64,000 nt of DNA, from NCBI RefSeq assembly GCF_001610875.1, contig NZ_CP011272.1:598397-662396 (forward strand), read 5' to 3'. Position 1 is the stretch's first letter. Each line of letters opens with the position of its first letter. The stretch comes from Pirellula sp. SH-Sr6A. GTDB taxonomy: Bacteria > Planctomycetota > Planctomycetia > Pirellulales > Pirellulaceae. The notes below the pieces were generated by a model, which searched no databases, had not been told where the DNA came from, and worked only from the letters and a program-made list of their open reading frames with translations. Positions 44,385 through 54,800 of the stretch are shown here, one piece after another. The translations under genes and the position numbers were made by a program.

Positions 44385-46265
44385 ATGAATCGTTACGAAT
44401 ACGATGTAATCGTTGTGGGTGCAGGGCATGCCGGAACCGAGGCAGCTGCGGCGGCTGCACGCCTCGGAGCACGCGTGGTTCTGCTGACGGGGAATTTGGA
44501 CACCGTCGGGCAAATGAGTTGCAACCCTGCCATCGGCGGTGTGGCTAAAGGACAGATTGTACGGGAGATCGATGCCCTCGGGGGATTGATGGGATCCGCC
44601 ATCGATAAGACCGGCATCCAGTTCCGATTGCTGAACAGTCGCAAGGGTCCGGCGATGCACTCCCCGCGCGCGCAGGCTGACAAGAAAGCCTACCAGTTCG
44701 AAATCAAACGGGTGATTGAGGAGACGTCCGGTCTGGATTTGCGACAGGAACTGGTCGAAGAGCTTCTGACAGAAGATTCAGCCTCGGGTACAAACGGCAA
44801 CCGACGTATCTTGGGTGTCCGAGTTCGAGGAGACGCTTTCTATTATGCTCGGTCGGTCGTTCTCACCACCGGGACATTTTTACAAGCCATAATGCACACA
44901 GGAGAAGCGAAGACTCCCGGAGGCCGAGCCGGTGAAGGAACGACGTCGGGTATCAGTCATACCCTCGCATCGCTTGGTTTCCGGATCGAGCGATTCAAAA
45001 CGGGAACGCCCGCTCGATTGAACAGCCGCACCATCGACTACTCCAAGACGGAGATTCAACCAGGCGATGAATCCCCCCAACCCTTTTCGTATCTGACAGA
45101 AAGCCTCCCTGAACCCCAGGTCCCATGCTGGATTACTTACACCAACCATGAAGTGCATGAGCTCATCCGAGCTAATCTCCATCGAGCGCCGATGTATTCG
45201 GGGCAGATCCAGTCAACGGGCCCGCGCTACTGTCCCTCCATCGAAGACAAAGTAGTGCGATTCGCCGATCGAGACCGCCACCAATTATTCCTAGAGCCCG
45301 AAGGCAGGAATACGTGCGAAGTCTACGTGAACGGCATCTCAACGTCGCTACCCCGAGATGTTCAAGACAAAATGTTGCGCATGATTCCAGGCTTGGAGAA
45401 AGCTCAGATCATGCGATATGGATACGCGGTGGAGTACGACTTTTGCCCACCGGATCAGCTCAATCCTTGGCTAGAAACCAAGGCGGTCGAAGGTCTTTTC
45501 TTCGCGGGTCAGCTCAACGGAACGACGGGATACGAAGAAGCGGCCGCACAAGGGTTGATCGCTGGGGCCAGCGCGGCTCTTCGCACGCAGGGAAAGGACG
45601 GATTCACCATCACTCGAGATGCCGCCTATATGGGTGTATTGGTAGATGATTTGGTGACCTGCGGTGTCGATGAGCCTTATCGCATGTTCACGAGCCGCGC
45701 GGAATATCGGATGATGCTTCGGCAAGACAACGCAGATCGAAGACTGACGGAGTTGGGGTACCAGATCGGTTTGGTCGACGAAATGCGCTACACCGTTTAT
45801 CAGAAAAAGCTCGCGGACATTCAGCGTGCGAATGAAGCTGTGCGCAGCCTCCGGATCGGAGACGTTCCTGGCGATAAGTACTTGCGACGTCCCGAGGTGA
45901 CTTGGTCCGACATGGTCGAGCAGTTTCCAGAAACCCTGGGGGACTTCTCGAAAGAAATTGCCGAGCAAGTCGAGAATGACATCAAGTACTCCGGATACAT
46001 CGCTCGCCAGCAAGTGCAGGTCGAACGTCAAAACCGGATGGCGGATAAAGCGATCCCCGTGGACTTCAACTACGAAGCAATAATCAGCTTGAGAGCGGAA
46101 GCGAGACAAAAGCTATGTCGGATTCGCCCGATCAACCTCGACCAGGCGAGTCGGATCAGCGGAATCACCCCCGCGGATATCAGTTTGGTGTTGGCTTACA
46201 TTGAAAACCCCAAACTCCGCGGGCGTGCGAATAGCAACGCGGAATCTTTTCCGACGGACGCTTGA
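44385..46265 (+). CDS. mnmG: tRNA uridine-5-carboxymethylaminomethyl modification enzyme MnmG
   Basis: With MnmE, modifies the wobble uridine (cmnm5U34) of certain tRNAs; FAD-dependent and cytoplasmic. The 626-residue length is normal. The FAD Rossmann motif V-V-G-A-G-H-A-G-T-E-A lies at 10-20, then S-C-N-P-A-I-G-G-V-A-K-G, L-N-S-R-K-G-P-A-M, G-T-P-A-R-L, G-Q-L-N-G-T-T-G-Y-E-E-A-A-A-Q-G, and a C-terminal helical domain (I-S-G-I-T-P-A-D-I). It starts at the first ATG of the frame. The next gene begins 10 bp after its stop. MnmE is not in the window. Confidence 0.97.
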   Translation: MNRYEYDVIVVGAGHAGTEAAAAAARLGARVVLLTGNLDTVGQMSCNPAIGGVAKGQIVREIDALGGLMGSAIDKTGIQFRLLNSRKGPAMHSPRAQADKKAYQFEIKRVIEETSGLDLRQELVEELLTEDSASGTNGNRRILGVRVRGDAFYYARSVVLTTGTFLQAIMHTGEAKTPGGRAGEGTTSGISHTLASLGFRIERFKTGTPARLNSRTIDYSKTEIQPGDESPQPFSYLTESLPEPQVPCWITYTNHEVHELIRANLHRAPMYSGQIQSTGPRYCPSIEDKVVRFADRDRHQLFLEPEGRNTCEVYVNGISTSLPRDVQDKMLRMIPGLEKAQIMRYGYAVEYDFCPPDQLNPWLETKAVEGLFFAGQLNGTTGYEEAAAQGLIAGASAALRTQGKDGFTITRDAAYMGVLVDDLVTCGVDEPYRMFTSRAEYRMMLRQDNADRRLTELGYQIGLVDEMRYTVYQKKLADIQRANEAVRSLRIGDVPGDKYLRRPEVTWSDMVEQFPETLGDFSKEIAEQVENDIKYSGYIARQQVQVERQNRMADKAIPVDFNYEAIISLRAEARQKLCRIRPINLDQASRISGITPADISLVLAYIENPKLRGRANSNAESFPTDA

Positions 46266-46275
46266 GTATTGCATC

Positions 46276-47565
46276 ATGAATCCGAAGGAATCGACTGGGG
46301 ACTCATCGCACGGCAAACATGCAATCGTCATCGGCGCTGGGATTGCCGGTTTGACCGCGGCGAGGAAATTGCATCGTGCAGGTTGGCGCGTGAGTATCCT
46401 CGAAGCTCGCGATAGGATTGGCGGCCGAATCCAAACCGATGCGATAGACGGATTCCTTCTAGACCATGGCTTCCAAGTCTACTTGACCGCTTACGAAACA
46501 GCCGGACAGGAGTTGGACCTGTCGAGTTTAAGATTGCGATGTTTACCCGCTGGAGCATGGATTCAGCTGGGAGGCAAGCGGTATCGTGTCGGCGATCCAC
46601 TTCGTTGCTCGATGGGGGCGATCGTACGGGATTGCATCTCCACCGCGTTGGCGCCGATCGGTGGACTGCGGGACAAACTGCAGATGCTCCGGTACAGAAG
46701 CTTGATGCAAAACCAGTCGAATCTCGACATCAGCCATGACGCGAGGGTCCCAGCGAGGGATCGGTTGCGCCAATTGGGCTTCTCCGATCGAATCATCCAT
46801 AGCTTTTTCAAACCTTTCTTCGGCGGGATATTCTTGGAGCCCGAATTGGCGGTTTCGTCCGATAGGATGGACTTCGTATTCAGGACATTTTCATTGGGAT
46901 TTGCTGCATTACCGCAACAGGGAATGGGTGCCATTCCTGAGTCGATCGCGCAAGACCTCCCCTCCGGTTCCCTGCACACGAACACGACGGTGCAGCATGT
47001 TGAAAAGGGACGCGTCACACTTTGCGATGGTACGAAGCTAGAGGGGGATGCTGTTCTCGTTGCAGTAGAGCAACCCGCTGCCGATCGACTGCTCGGGCTA
47101 CAATCCTCGTGCCACTTCCCTCCCCGTTCGACATGCACCCTTTACTATGCGGTCGAGAGACCTCCGTTGCACGATTCCATGTTGCTGCTCAACGGCGACG
47201 GCGTTGGTCCTGTGAATCATTTGTCCTTTGTAAGTTTCGCGCAGCCATCCTATGCACCGAAAGGCCTGTCGCTGGTCAGTGTGAACACGATCGGCAACGC
47301 GGAAGAATTCGACATGCCGCTGGAAACATCGGTACGAGAACAACTCACCGATTGGTTTGGATCGTCGGTGGCGACGTGGCGGCATCTCCGAACCTACCGT
47401 ATCCCCTACGCGCTGCCGAATCAGACCCGCGAAGCGATAGATGAGACTCCGGATCCGCTCGTCTCGGATGGGATTTATCGATGTGGAGATTACTGCGTAA
47501 GCGGTAGCATCGAAGGTGCTGTGCAAAGCGGTCTGCGAGCGGCAACCAAGATACTTGCCCTCTAA
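46276..47565 (+). CDS. FAD-dependent amine-oxidase-like oxidoreductase
   Basis: A 429-residue flavoprotein. It has a dinucleotide-binding motif V-I-G-A-G-I-A-G-L-T-A-A, then L-E-A-R-D-R-I-G-G-R, typical of the amine oxidase/phytoene desaturase/protoporphyrinogen oxidase group, and a C-terminal FAD motif G-D-Y-C-V-S-G-S-I-E-G-A-V-Q-S-G. The substrate is not clear. The ATG at 46276 is chosen because upstream in-frame codons lie inside mnmG and add nothing recognisable. It sits tightly between mnmG (10 bp) and hrpB (9 bp), so the three genes are probably co-transcribed. Confidence 0.85.
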   Translation: MNPKESTGDSSHGKHAIVIGAGIAGLTAARKLHRAGWRVSILEARDRIGGRIQTDAIDGFLLDHGFQVYLTAYETAGQELDLSSLRLRCLPAGAWIQLGGKRYRVGDPLRCSMGAIVRDCISTALAPIGGLRDKLQMLRYRSLMQNQSNLDISHDARVPARDRLRQLGFSDRIIHSFFKPFFGGIFLEPELAVSSDRMDFVFRTFSLGFAALPQQGMGAIPESIAQDLPSGSLHTNTTVQHVEKGRVTLCDGTKLEGDAVLVAVEQPAADRLLGLQSSCHFPPRSTCTLYYAVERPPLHDSMLLLNGDGVGPVNHLSFVSFAQPSYAPKGLSLVSVNTIGNAEEFDMPLETSVREQLTDWFGSSVATWRHLRTYRIPYALPNQTREAIDETPDPLVSDGIYRCGDYCVSGSIEGAVQSGLRAATKILAL

Positions 47566-47574
47566 CTATTTGCT

Positions 47575-50118
47575 ATGCAACCACTACCGATCGATTCCTA
47601 TCTGCATGAGATCCTCGACGCCGTGCGCGGCCATCCAATCGTCGTGGTCGAAGCTCCTCCGGGTTCGGGGAAAACGACGCGAGTTGCGCCATCGCTTCTC
47701 GAGATGATTTCTCAATCGGGAACTAGTGGGCGGATCTATCTGCTGCAACCGCGTCGATTGGCAGCCCGTTCGGTTGCCGAACGAATCGCGCAAGAGAGTG
47801 CGTCTACGATCGGTGAGAGGATTGGGTATCAAGTTCGATTCGATCACCAAATCAGCCGCAATACCCAACTGATTGTGGCAACCGAAGGGATACTCCTGAG
47901 GCGTCTTCAATCCGATCCTGCGTTGGAAGACGTCTCCATAGTTCTGCTCGATGAGTTTCACGAACGTTCACTCGATGCCGATCTACTACTAGGAATGCTT
48001 CGTCGCGTCCAAGATACAGTGCGGGAGGATCTGCGGATCGTCATCATGTCTGCTACCTTGGACATCGATCTCATCCGAGAATCGCTGGGCGAGATTCCGA
48101 TCATTCGAATTGAGAGCAGGACCTTTCCGGTTCGGAATCTTTACAAGCCGATGAACCCAAGGGACCGTATGGTCGATCATCTAGTTCGGGTTGTCAGCGA
48201 CTCCGTCCAGCAGTACGAAGGTGATATCCTCGCTTTCCTGCCGGGAGCTGGCGAAATACATCGCGCCGCCGAGGAACTGAACAGGACCTCTGTGGCGCGC
48301 GATTGTGATGTGCTGCCCCTCTACGGTGCGATGACGCTGGAAGAGCAGTCTCGCGTCGTGCAAACCGGGCCTCGCCGCAAAGTGGTGCTCGCGACCAACA
48401 TTGCTGAAACATCGCTCACCATCGAAGGGGTTCGGGTCGTAGTCGACAGCGGGCAAGCCCGAGTGATGCGATTCACTCCGGATGTAGGCTTGGACCGTCT
48501 TTGTTTGGAGAGCATCAGTCAAGCGTCGGCGACGCAACGAGCCGGTCGCGCAGGTCGCGTCGCTCCGGGGACGTGTATCCGTCTGTGGTCGGAAGCGGCC
48601 GACCGCGCTAAAGCTGCGCATTTGGAACCAGAGATTCGCCGGTTAGACCTCTGTTCGGCCGCGTTGCAATTGTACGCATGGGGTGAGGGGGAGTCGGAGG
48701 ACTTTCCGTGGCTCGAAAAGCCCAGGGAGGATGCTTGGGCTGCGGCCAAAAAGCTATTGGAATGTCTTGGAGCGATATCTCATGGCAAAATCACGCCCAT
48801 CGGAATCCAGATGTCCCAACTGCCGATCCATCCACGATTGGCGAGGATGGTGCTCGATGCGGCTGAGCGAGGTTGTTTGTCACGCAGCGCGTTGCTCGCT
48901 GCGATGCTCGCGGAACGCGATCCTTTCGATCGCCGCGAGCAGCGGGACCGGTCGCCTTCGATTCACACCAAACATACGTCCAAGTGGTTCAGCGACTGTA
49001 TGGAGCGATTGCTGATTCTAGAAAGTGCTCTCCATCGGCAGCCATTTGAATCACCTTTTGGCGAGCTCAACTTTAGCGCACTGAGAACGATCGCCAGCGC
49101 AGCCGAACAGATCTCGACGCAAACAAGATCTCTCCTGGAAAGAGATCGAGCGCATGACTGCGATCAAAACACTGCACCCGAGGCGATTCTGCAGTCACTC
49201 TTGGCGGGCTTCCCCGATCGTTTGGCTCGCCGCAGGCAAGCGGGTAAAAGCAACGGATTGATGGTAGGGGGAAAGGGTGTATCACTGCATCCGCAGAGCG
49301 GGGTCTTAGAACCCGAGTTTTTCCTGTGCATTGAAATGGATGGTGGGAAGGGAAGCGACGCGATCGTTCGACAGGCGAGCGGCGTCGAGGTCGACTGGAT
49401 TCTGGACAAACTGGTGACATCCGAAGAGTGCTTCTTTCACCCAAGCCAGAAACAGGTCGTTGCACGCAAGCAGACGCGTTGGTTGGATTTGGTCCTGCAA
49501 GAAACGCCGACTGCCATTTCTGATAACGCGAAAGCCAAAGCGATCTTGATGCAAGGGGTACGTCAGTATTGGGATCAGGCCTACCCGAAGGATGACGAGA
49601 GTCTTTGCGGATTCATTGAACGCGTACGATGTCTGCGGGAGTGGATGCCTGAGTTGGAATTACCTGAGATCGGGTTGCCTCTACTCGAGGAGGTAGCGGA
49701 AGAGCTTTGCGATGGTAGAAGATCGCTGTCGGAAATCCGGAATGCGCCTTGGCTGGACTGGCTGCGTGCCAAACTCACACCCGAGCAATTGCAGGCGATC
49801 GAGAGAGAGGCGCCAGCGCGAATCCAAGTTCCCAGTGGGAGCCAAATCAAGATCGAGTACGAACAGGGCAAGCCGCCGGTGTTGGCAGTGAAAATTCAGG
49901 AGGTCTTTTCCTGGCGAGCAACACCCCGCATCGCGAGAGGAAGAGTGCCGCTATTGCTACATCTACTCTCCCCTGCGATGCGTCCCCAACAGATCACCGA
50001 TGACCTCGCTTCGTTTTGGGCAAATGGTTACCCCGAAGTCAAGAAGGAGCTTAAACGTCGATACCCGAAACACTCGTGGCCTGATGATCCGGCTAACGCA
50101 GAGCCTGGCAGGAAATAG
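47575..50118 (+). CDS. hrpB: ATP-dependent helicase HrpB
   Basis: A DEAH-box family helicase, 847 residues, cytoplasmic. Motif I is G-S-G-K-T-T (near 30), motif II is D-E-F-H (the HrpB variant of DEAH), motif III is S-A-T-L, and motif VI is Q-R-A-G-R-A-G-R. The long C-terminal region with S-Q-L-P-I-H-P-R-L-A-R-M and the P-S-G-S...I-E-Y pattern matches the HrpB-type end. RNA substrate and role are poorly known in bacteria. It closes the mnmG-oxidoreductase-hrpB run and is convergent with the TolC-like gene, about 44 bp apart. Confidence 0.95.
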   Translation: MQPLPIDSYLHEILDAVRGHPIVVVEAPPGSGKTTRVAPSLLEMISQSGTSGRIYLLQPRRLAARSVAERIAQESASTIGERIGYQVRFDHQISRNTQLIVATEGILLRRLQSDPALEDVSIVLLDEFHERSLDADLLLGMLRRVQDTVREDLRIVIMSATLDIDLIRESLGEIPIIRIESRTFPVRNLYKPMNPRDRMVDHLVRVVSDSVQQYEGDILAFLPGAGEIHRAAEELNRTSVARDCDVLPLYGAMTLEEQSRVVQTGPRRKVVLATNIAETSLTIEGVRVVVDSGQARVMRFTPDVGLDRLCLESISQASATQRAGRAGRVAPGTCIRLWSEAADRAKAAHLEPEIRRLDLCSAALQLYAWGEGESEDFPWLEKPREDAWAAAKKLLECLGAISHGKITPIGIQMSQLPIHPRLARMVLDAAERGCLSRSALLAAMLAERDPFDRREQRDRSPSIHTKHTSKWFSDCMERLLILESALHRQPFESPFGELNFSALRTIASAAEQISTQTRSLLERDRAHDCDQNTAPEAILQSLLAGFPDRLARRRQAGKSNGLMVGGKGVSLHPQSGVLEPEFFLCIEMDGGKGSDAIVRQASGVEVDWILDKLVTSEECFFHPSQKQVVARKQTRWLDLVLQETPTAISDNAKAKAILMQGVRQYWDQAYPKDDESLCGFIERVRCLREWMPELELPEIGLPLLEEVAEELCDGRRSLSEIRNAPWLDWLRAKLTPEQLQAIEREAPARIQVPSGSQIKIEYEQGKPPVLAVKIQEVFSWRATPRIARGRVPLLLHLLSPAMRPQQITDDLASFWANGYPEVKKELKRRYPKHSWPDDPANAEPGRK

Positions 50119-50121
50119 TCT

Positions 50122-50141
50122 TCAGACAGGCCCTGGTCTGA
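50122..50141 (+). terminator. hairpin between convergent hrpB and efflux genes
   Basis: TCAGACAGG and CCTGGTCTGA can pair (one bulged base) with a two-base loop, three bases after the hrpB stop. A weak T-rich stretch follows on the plus strand. It could terminate hrpB transcription. Confidence 0.5.
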
Positions 50142-50162
50142 TCCCCACTTTTGGCATTTTGG

Positions 50163-51848
50163 CTAACGGTTTGCTGGGATATCAAACGTTGCGGACTGGG
50201 CTTCTTGGACCATCGCAATGGGAGCTGGCTCCGATCGACCGAAGGCTTGTTTGCCAGGTGCCGAGTGGATCTGGATTGGAACCGATTCCGTGGTTTGCGT
50301 TGTGTCGGTATCGATCATTGGATCCTCCAACGATTCCAGTTCGTCGACGACGAAGTCTCCGGGACGACCACCACCCCCGAGCGCCTGATAGGCTTTGATA
50401 ACCGCTCCGAGTTGCTTCTGCTTTGTATTGATCAATACCAATCGCGTTTCCATCATGTCCCGCTGAGCCAGCAGGACTTCGATGTATTCCCCCCGTGCAT
50501 TCTGGAAGAGTTTGGTTGCATTGTCGACCGACGATTCCAACGACTGCAGTTGCTGGGTCTTGACCTCGAGGCTTCGCGTATAGTTCTCGACCAAGGAGAG
50601 TTGATTAATGACTTCGATGTGGGCATTGAGAACGGTCTGTTGGTACTCGTAGACCGCTTGCAACTGGCGAGCGTTCGCATTGAGATAGTCTGCTTTGATC
50701 GCGGAGCGGTTGATGAGAGGGGCGACAAGTCCACCGGCTGCGTTGTAGATCAGCGATTCGGGACTTGAGAAGAGATACTTGGTGTTGAACGCTTCGTAAC
50801 CCACACCCGCCGATAGGATGAGTGAGGGGAAGAATTGAGCGCGGGCAACGCGGACATCGAGCCCCGAGGCAGCGACTTCCCTTTCTGCCTGACGGATATC
50901 CGATCGGTTGAGCAGTTGCTGAGATGGAAATCCGACTCCGATCGCAGGCAGGTAGAGGGAAAGGAATTCAACACTGGGGCGATCGATCTTTTGCGGGAAC
51001 CGACCAGCCAAGTAATTGATTCTATTCTCCGTCTCCGTGATCTCCTGTTGGATGATCAGCTTCTCGCTTTGATTCTTTTGCACTTCCGCCTGAAAGCGTT
51101 GGACGGCAAGCTCTGTACCTCGCGCCGCATCCTTCAGGGCTTTGGCGGTATCCAAGCTTTGTTGTTGGATGGCGATCGTTCGATCGAGTGTTTCGAGTCG
51201 ATTGTCGAGAGCGAGCAATTCGTAGTAGTTTTCGGCAACTTCCGCCACGACGCGAGTGACCACATAGTTTCGCCCGGCTTGCGTTCCCAGGAATCGCAGG
51301 GCCTGAGCATCGCGGGCATTGCGCAGCCTGCGCCAGATGTCGATCTCCCAAGTAACATCGGCGGCAATCAAGAAATTGGGGAGAGGCTCGGGAAAACCTT
51401 TCCCAGGGGCTGCTTGGAGCTGGTCCTCCACAGCACCGTCGCGTGTGAAGCGGCTTGATTTCTCGATGCCAGCGGAGGTTCCGATCGAAGCAAAGGGGAA
51501 CAGCAGGCCTCGCCTGGCTCGATATTCATTGTTGGCGATGCGGATGTCCTGAGCGAGAATCTTAAGCTCTTGGTTGCCCGCGAGCGAATCGGCGATCAAT
51601 TGATGCAGGGTGGGGTCATTGAAAAATTCCCGCCAACCCAAGCATGCGGAGTTTTGATCGCTCACCATTCCTTGAGCTGGATCGTTATTGCGGTCGAAGG
51701 TCTGTGGCAGGGGACGCATCGATTCGGGCCGGCAGATTTCGGGAATCTTGCACCCGGGAATCAATGTCGTTCCCGCAATCAATGCAGCGAAGGCGTTTCG
51801 CTTAATTCGTCCGTTCCAAGATTTCGAATAACGGCTCATCATGTTCAT
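50163..51848 (-). CDS. TolC/NodT-family outer-membrane efflux lipoprotein
   Basis: Outer-membrane channel of a tripartite RND pump, 561 residues. A signal segment ends in L-I-P-G-C, a lipobox, as in NodT-type factors. Two long helical repeats follow (I-R-I-A-N-N-E-Y-R-A-R-R-G-L-L-F-P, A-E-V-A-E-N-Y-Y-E-L-L-A-L, then R-S-D-I-R-Q-A-E-R-E-V-A-A-S-G, V-A-R-A-Q-F-F-P-S-L). The last 70 residues are Gln/Thr/Pro-rich, beyond the usual end. The start ATG lies inside the RND gene (47-bp overlap), which implies translational coupling. It is the last gene of the adaptor-pump-channel operon. Confidence 0.92.
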   Translation of the reverse strand: MNMMSRYSKSWNGRIKRNAFAALIAGTTLIPGCKIPEICRPESMRPLPQTFDRNNDPAQGMVSDQNSACLGWREFFNDPTLHQLIADSLAGNQELKILAQDIRIANNEYRARRGLLFPFASIGTSAGIEKSSRFTRDGAVEDQLQAAPGKGFPEPLPNFLIAADVTWEIDIWRRLRNARDAQALRFLGTQAGRNYVVTRVVAEVAENYYELLALDNRLETLDRTIAIQQQSLDTAKALKDAARGTELAVQRFQAEVQKNQSEKLIIQQEITETENRINYLAGRFPQKIDRPSVEFLSLYLPAIGVGFPSQQLLNRSDIRQAEREVAASGLDVRVARAQFFPSLILSAGVGYEAFNTKYLFSSPESLIYNAAGGLVAPLINRSAIKADYLNANARQLQAVYEYQQTVLNAHIEVINQLSLVENYTRSLEVKTQQLQSLESSVDNATKLFQNARGEYIEVLLAQRDMMETRLVLINTKQKQLGAVIKAYQALGGGGRPGDFVVDELESLEDPMIDTDTTQTTESVPIQIHSAPGKQAFGRSEPAPIAMVQEAQSATFDIPANR

Positions 51849-54800
51849 CCTTGATTAACTTCCGCCCCTCCGCCATCTTAGCGAAGAGGTAATAAAGTCC
51901 CGGAATCACAAGGACTCCGATGACCGTACCTAAAAGCATTCCCCCCACCGCGGTGGTACCGATGGTTCGGTTTCCAATTGCACCCGGGCCGGTCGCCCTC
52001 ACCAGAGGTACCAACCCTGCGATGAATGCGAACGACGTCATCAAGATAGGGCGAAAGCGAAGTTTCCCCCCTTCGATGGCGGCGTCCTTGATAGGAACTC
52101 CTTCTCGGTTTCGCTGGATCGCAAACTCGATAATCAAGATTGCATTCTTACCTAGCAAACCTACCAACATCACCAATCCAATTTGGCAATAGACATCATT
52201 CGCCAGTCCCATCGCTTGCAAAAACAAGAACGAGCCGAAGATCCCAACAGGTAGGGAAACAATGACCGCCAATGGGAGGATAAAGCTCTCGTATTGCCCC
52301 ACCAAAACCATGTACACGAAGACCACAACGATGATAAATATGTACACCGCTGTGTTTCCGCTCTTGGCTTCATCGTAGGACAAGCCTTGCCAGTCGATTG
52401 CGTAACCGCGAGGAAGGGTTTCCGCCGCGACTTCTCGAATGGCAGCAATAGCTTGCCCGCTACTGTAGCCGGCCGCCGGAGAACCTTGAATCGGTGCCGA
52501 CGGATAAAGGTTGTATCGACTGATTTCATTGAGGCCTTGCTTCTTTTTCAGTCGCATAAAGGCCGAGTAGGGAACCATTTCCCCTTGGTCGTTCTTCACA
52601 AACATGTTTGCGAAGTCTTCGGGGTAGCGTCGAAACTCTGGCGCCGCTTGCACATACACCTTGTAGAATTGGCCGAAGCGAACGAATCCTTGCTCCCACG
52701 TGCTGCCGATCACGATCGACAGGTTATTCATTGCCTCCCCGATCGATACCCCTTTTTGCATCGCGATATCATTGTCGATGATGATCTCGTACTGGGGATA
52801 GTTTCCTGCGAAGAAGGTAAAGAGACCTTTTAATTCCTTTCTCTTCGCGAGGGCCGCCATGAATTTGTCGGTGACCCCCCCGAGAGCTTCATAGTCTCCC
52901 GAATTCGTCTTATCGAGCAGATTCAAGGCAAATCCCCCCGCTGCACCAAACCCTGGAACGGCCGGTGGTTCGAAGAACTCCAATTTGATATTAGAAATCT
53001 CTCGTCCTTTTTCCTCCAAAGCCTCAATGATCTGTTTCGAAGTTCTCTTTCGGTCCGCCCACGACTTCAAGTTGATAATACACGTACCCGCGTTCGATCC
53101 ACGACCTTCCGTGAGCACTTCATAGCCTGCAAGCGAGGAGACCGACGAGATTTCATCCAACTCTTCGCAGATTGCTTGTAGTTCCCTCGCTTTGGAATTG
53201 GTGTACTCCAAGGTCGAGCCGGGAGGCGTTTGGATCACCCCATAAATGATGCCTTGATCCTCCAGCGGGATGAACCCGGATGGAAGAACATGATTCACCA
53301 TATAAATACCTATGGAAAAGGCGGTGATCACCAGCATGGTCAAGGTCCGAAACGTGACGATTCTCCGGAGAATCGCAGCATAGGCATTGGTGATGCCTTC
53401 GATGATCTGATTGATTCCCGCGATGAAGATGGCCATCGGACCGAGAGCAATTTTCTCAGCGGGGCGTCCGCGTGACATAACAGATCGAATCGTCAACATC
53501 ATCCAGATTGTGGTCGCGATCCCAATCAATTGGATTCGGATAGGTGTGAGCATAAACATGTCATGCGTCGCATGGATGATCGACTCCAGACTAAGGAATC
53601 GGACCATGCCGTAACCACATGCCGCACTCAAGAGCAGGATCCAGATCCAGCGGGCGACGAATCCAGCTGTTCCACCTATACCGCCCAGGAGCTTATCCAT
53701 GTAGACGAAGAATCGAGGGATAAGTCCCTTGGGGGCATCCCCATGTCCATGCGGCTTGAGAATGATTGCGCACAACACAGGCGTCAGCGTCAACGCTACG
53801 ACCCCCGAGAGCACGATCGACATCGCCATGGTCAAACCGAACTGCCGATAGAAGACTCCGACCGGGCCTGTCATGAAGGTGACTGGAATAAAAACGGCGG
53901 TCATGACCAACGTGATCGCAATAATGGCGCCGCTGATTTCATGAACAACCTCTTTAGTGGCAGCGTAGGGAGAAAGATGCTTCTCATGCATCTTTGCGTG
54001 GACCGCCTCGACGACCACGATCGCATCATCCACCACGACCCCGATCGCTAGCACCAAGGCGAAGAGCGTGATGAGATTAATGGACATCCCGAACATCAGC
54101 AGAAAGAAGAAGGTACCGATCAAGGAGACGGGAACCGCAAGGGTAGGAATCAGCGTGCTTCGGAAGTCACCTAAGAAGAGGAACACTACCAGCGACACGA
54201 GAATAAAGGCTTCGACCAAGGTGTGAAGAACTTTTTCGATCGATGCCTCAAGGAATTTTGAAACGTCATAGCTGACTTCAAAGTCCATACCAGGTGGGAA
54301 CGAATCCTTTTTGATTTGCTCGAGCCGCTCCTTTACCTTTTCAATAACGACAGTTGCGTTAGAGCCTGGTGTCTGTTTCAGCACAATCGCCGCCGAAGGA
54401 TGCCCATCGATATCCGAGTACAAATCGTAGAATGATGACCCCAGCGAAACGGTGGCGACATCTTTGATCCGAACGATCTCTCCATTTGGATTGGCACGCA
54501 AGATGATGTTCTCGTATTGCTCCGGCTTGTTGTACCGGCCAACCCATGTCAGAACGTATTCAACAGTTTGCGAAGTTCGACCCGTGGCTTGTCCAAGCCG
54601 GCCGGGTGAGCCGATCATACTCTGCTCTGCGATGGCCTTCATGACGTCATCCGACGACAGGCTATAGGCCCGCATACGATCTAAGTTCAATTCCACGCGC
54701 ATGGCGTAGGCACGGTTACCTAAGATGCTCGCACGGCCCACCCCTTGAATCCGTTTGATCTCGGGCAGAATGTTGACGGTCGCGTAGTTATAGAGAAAGT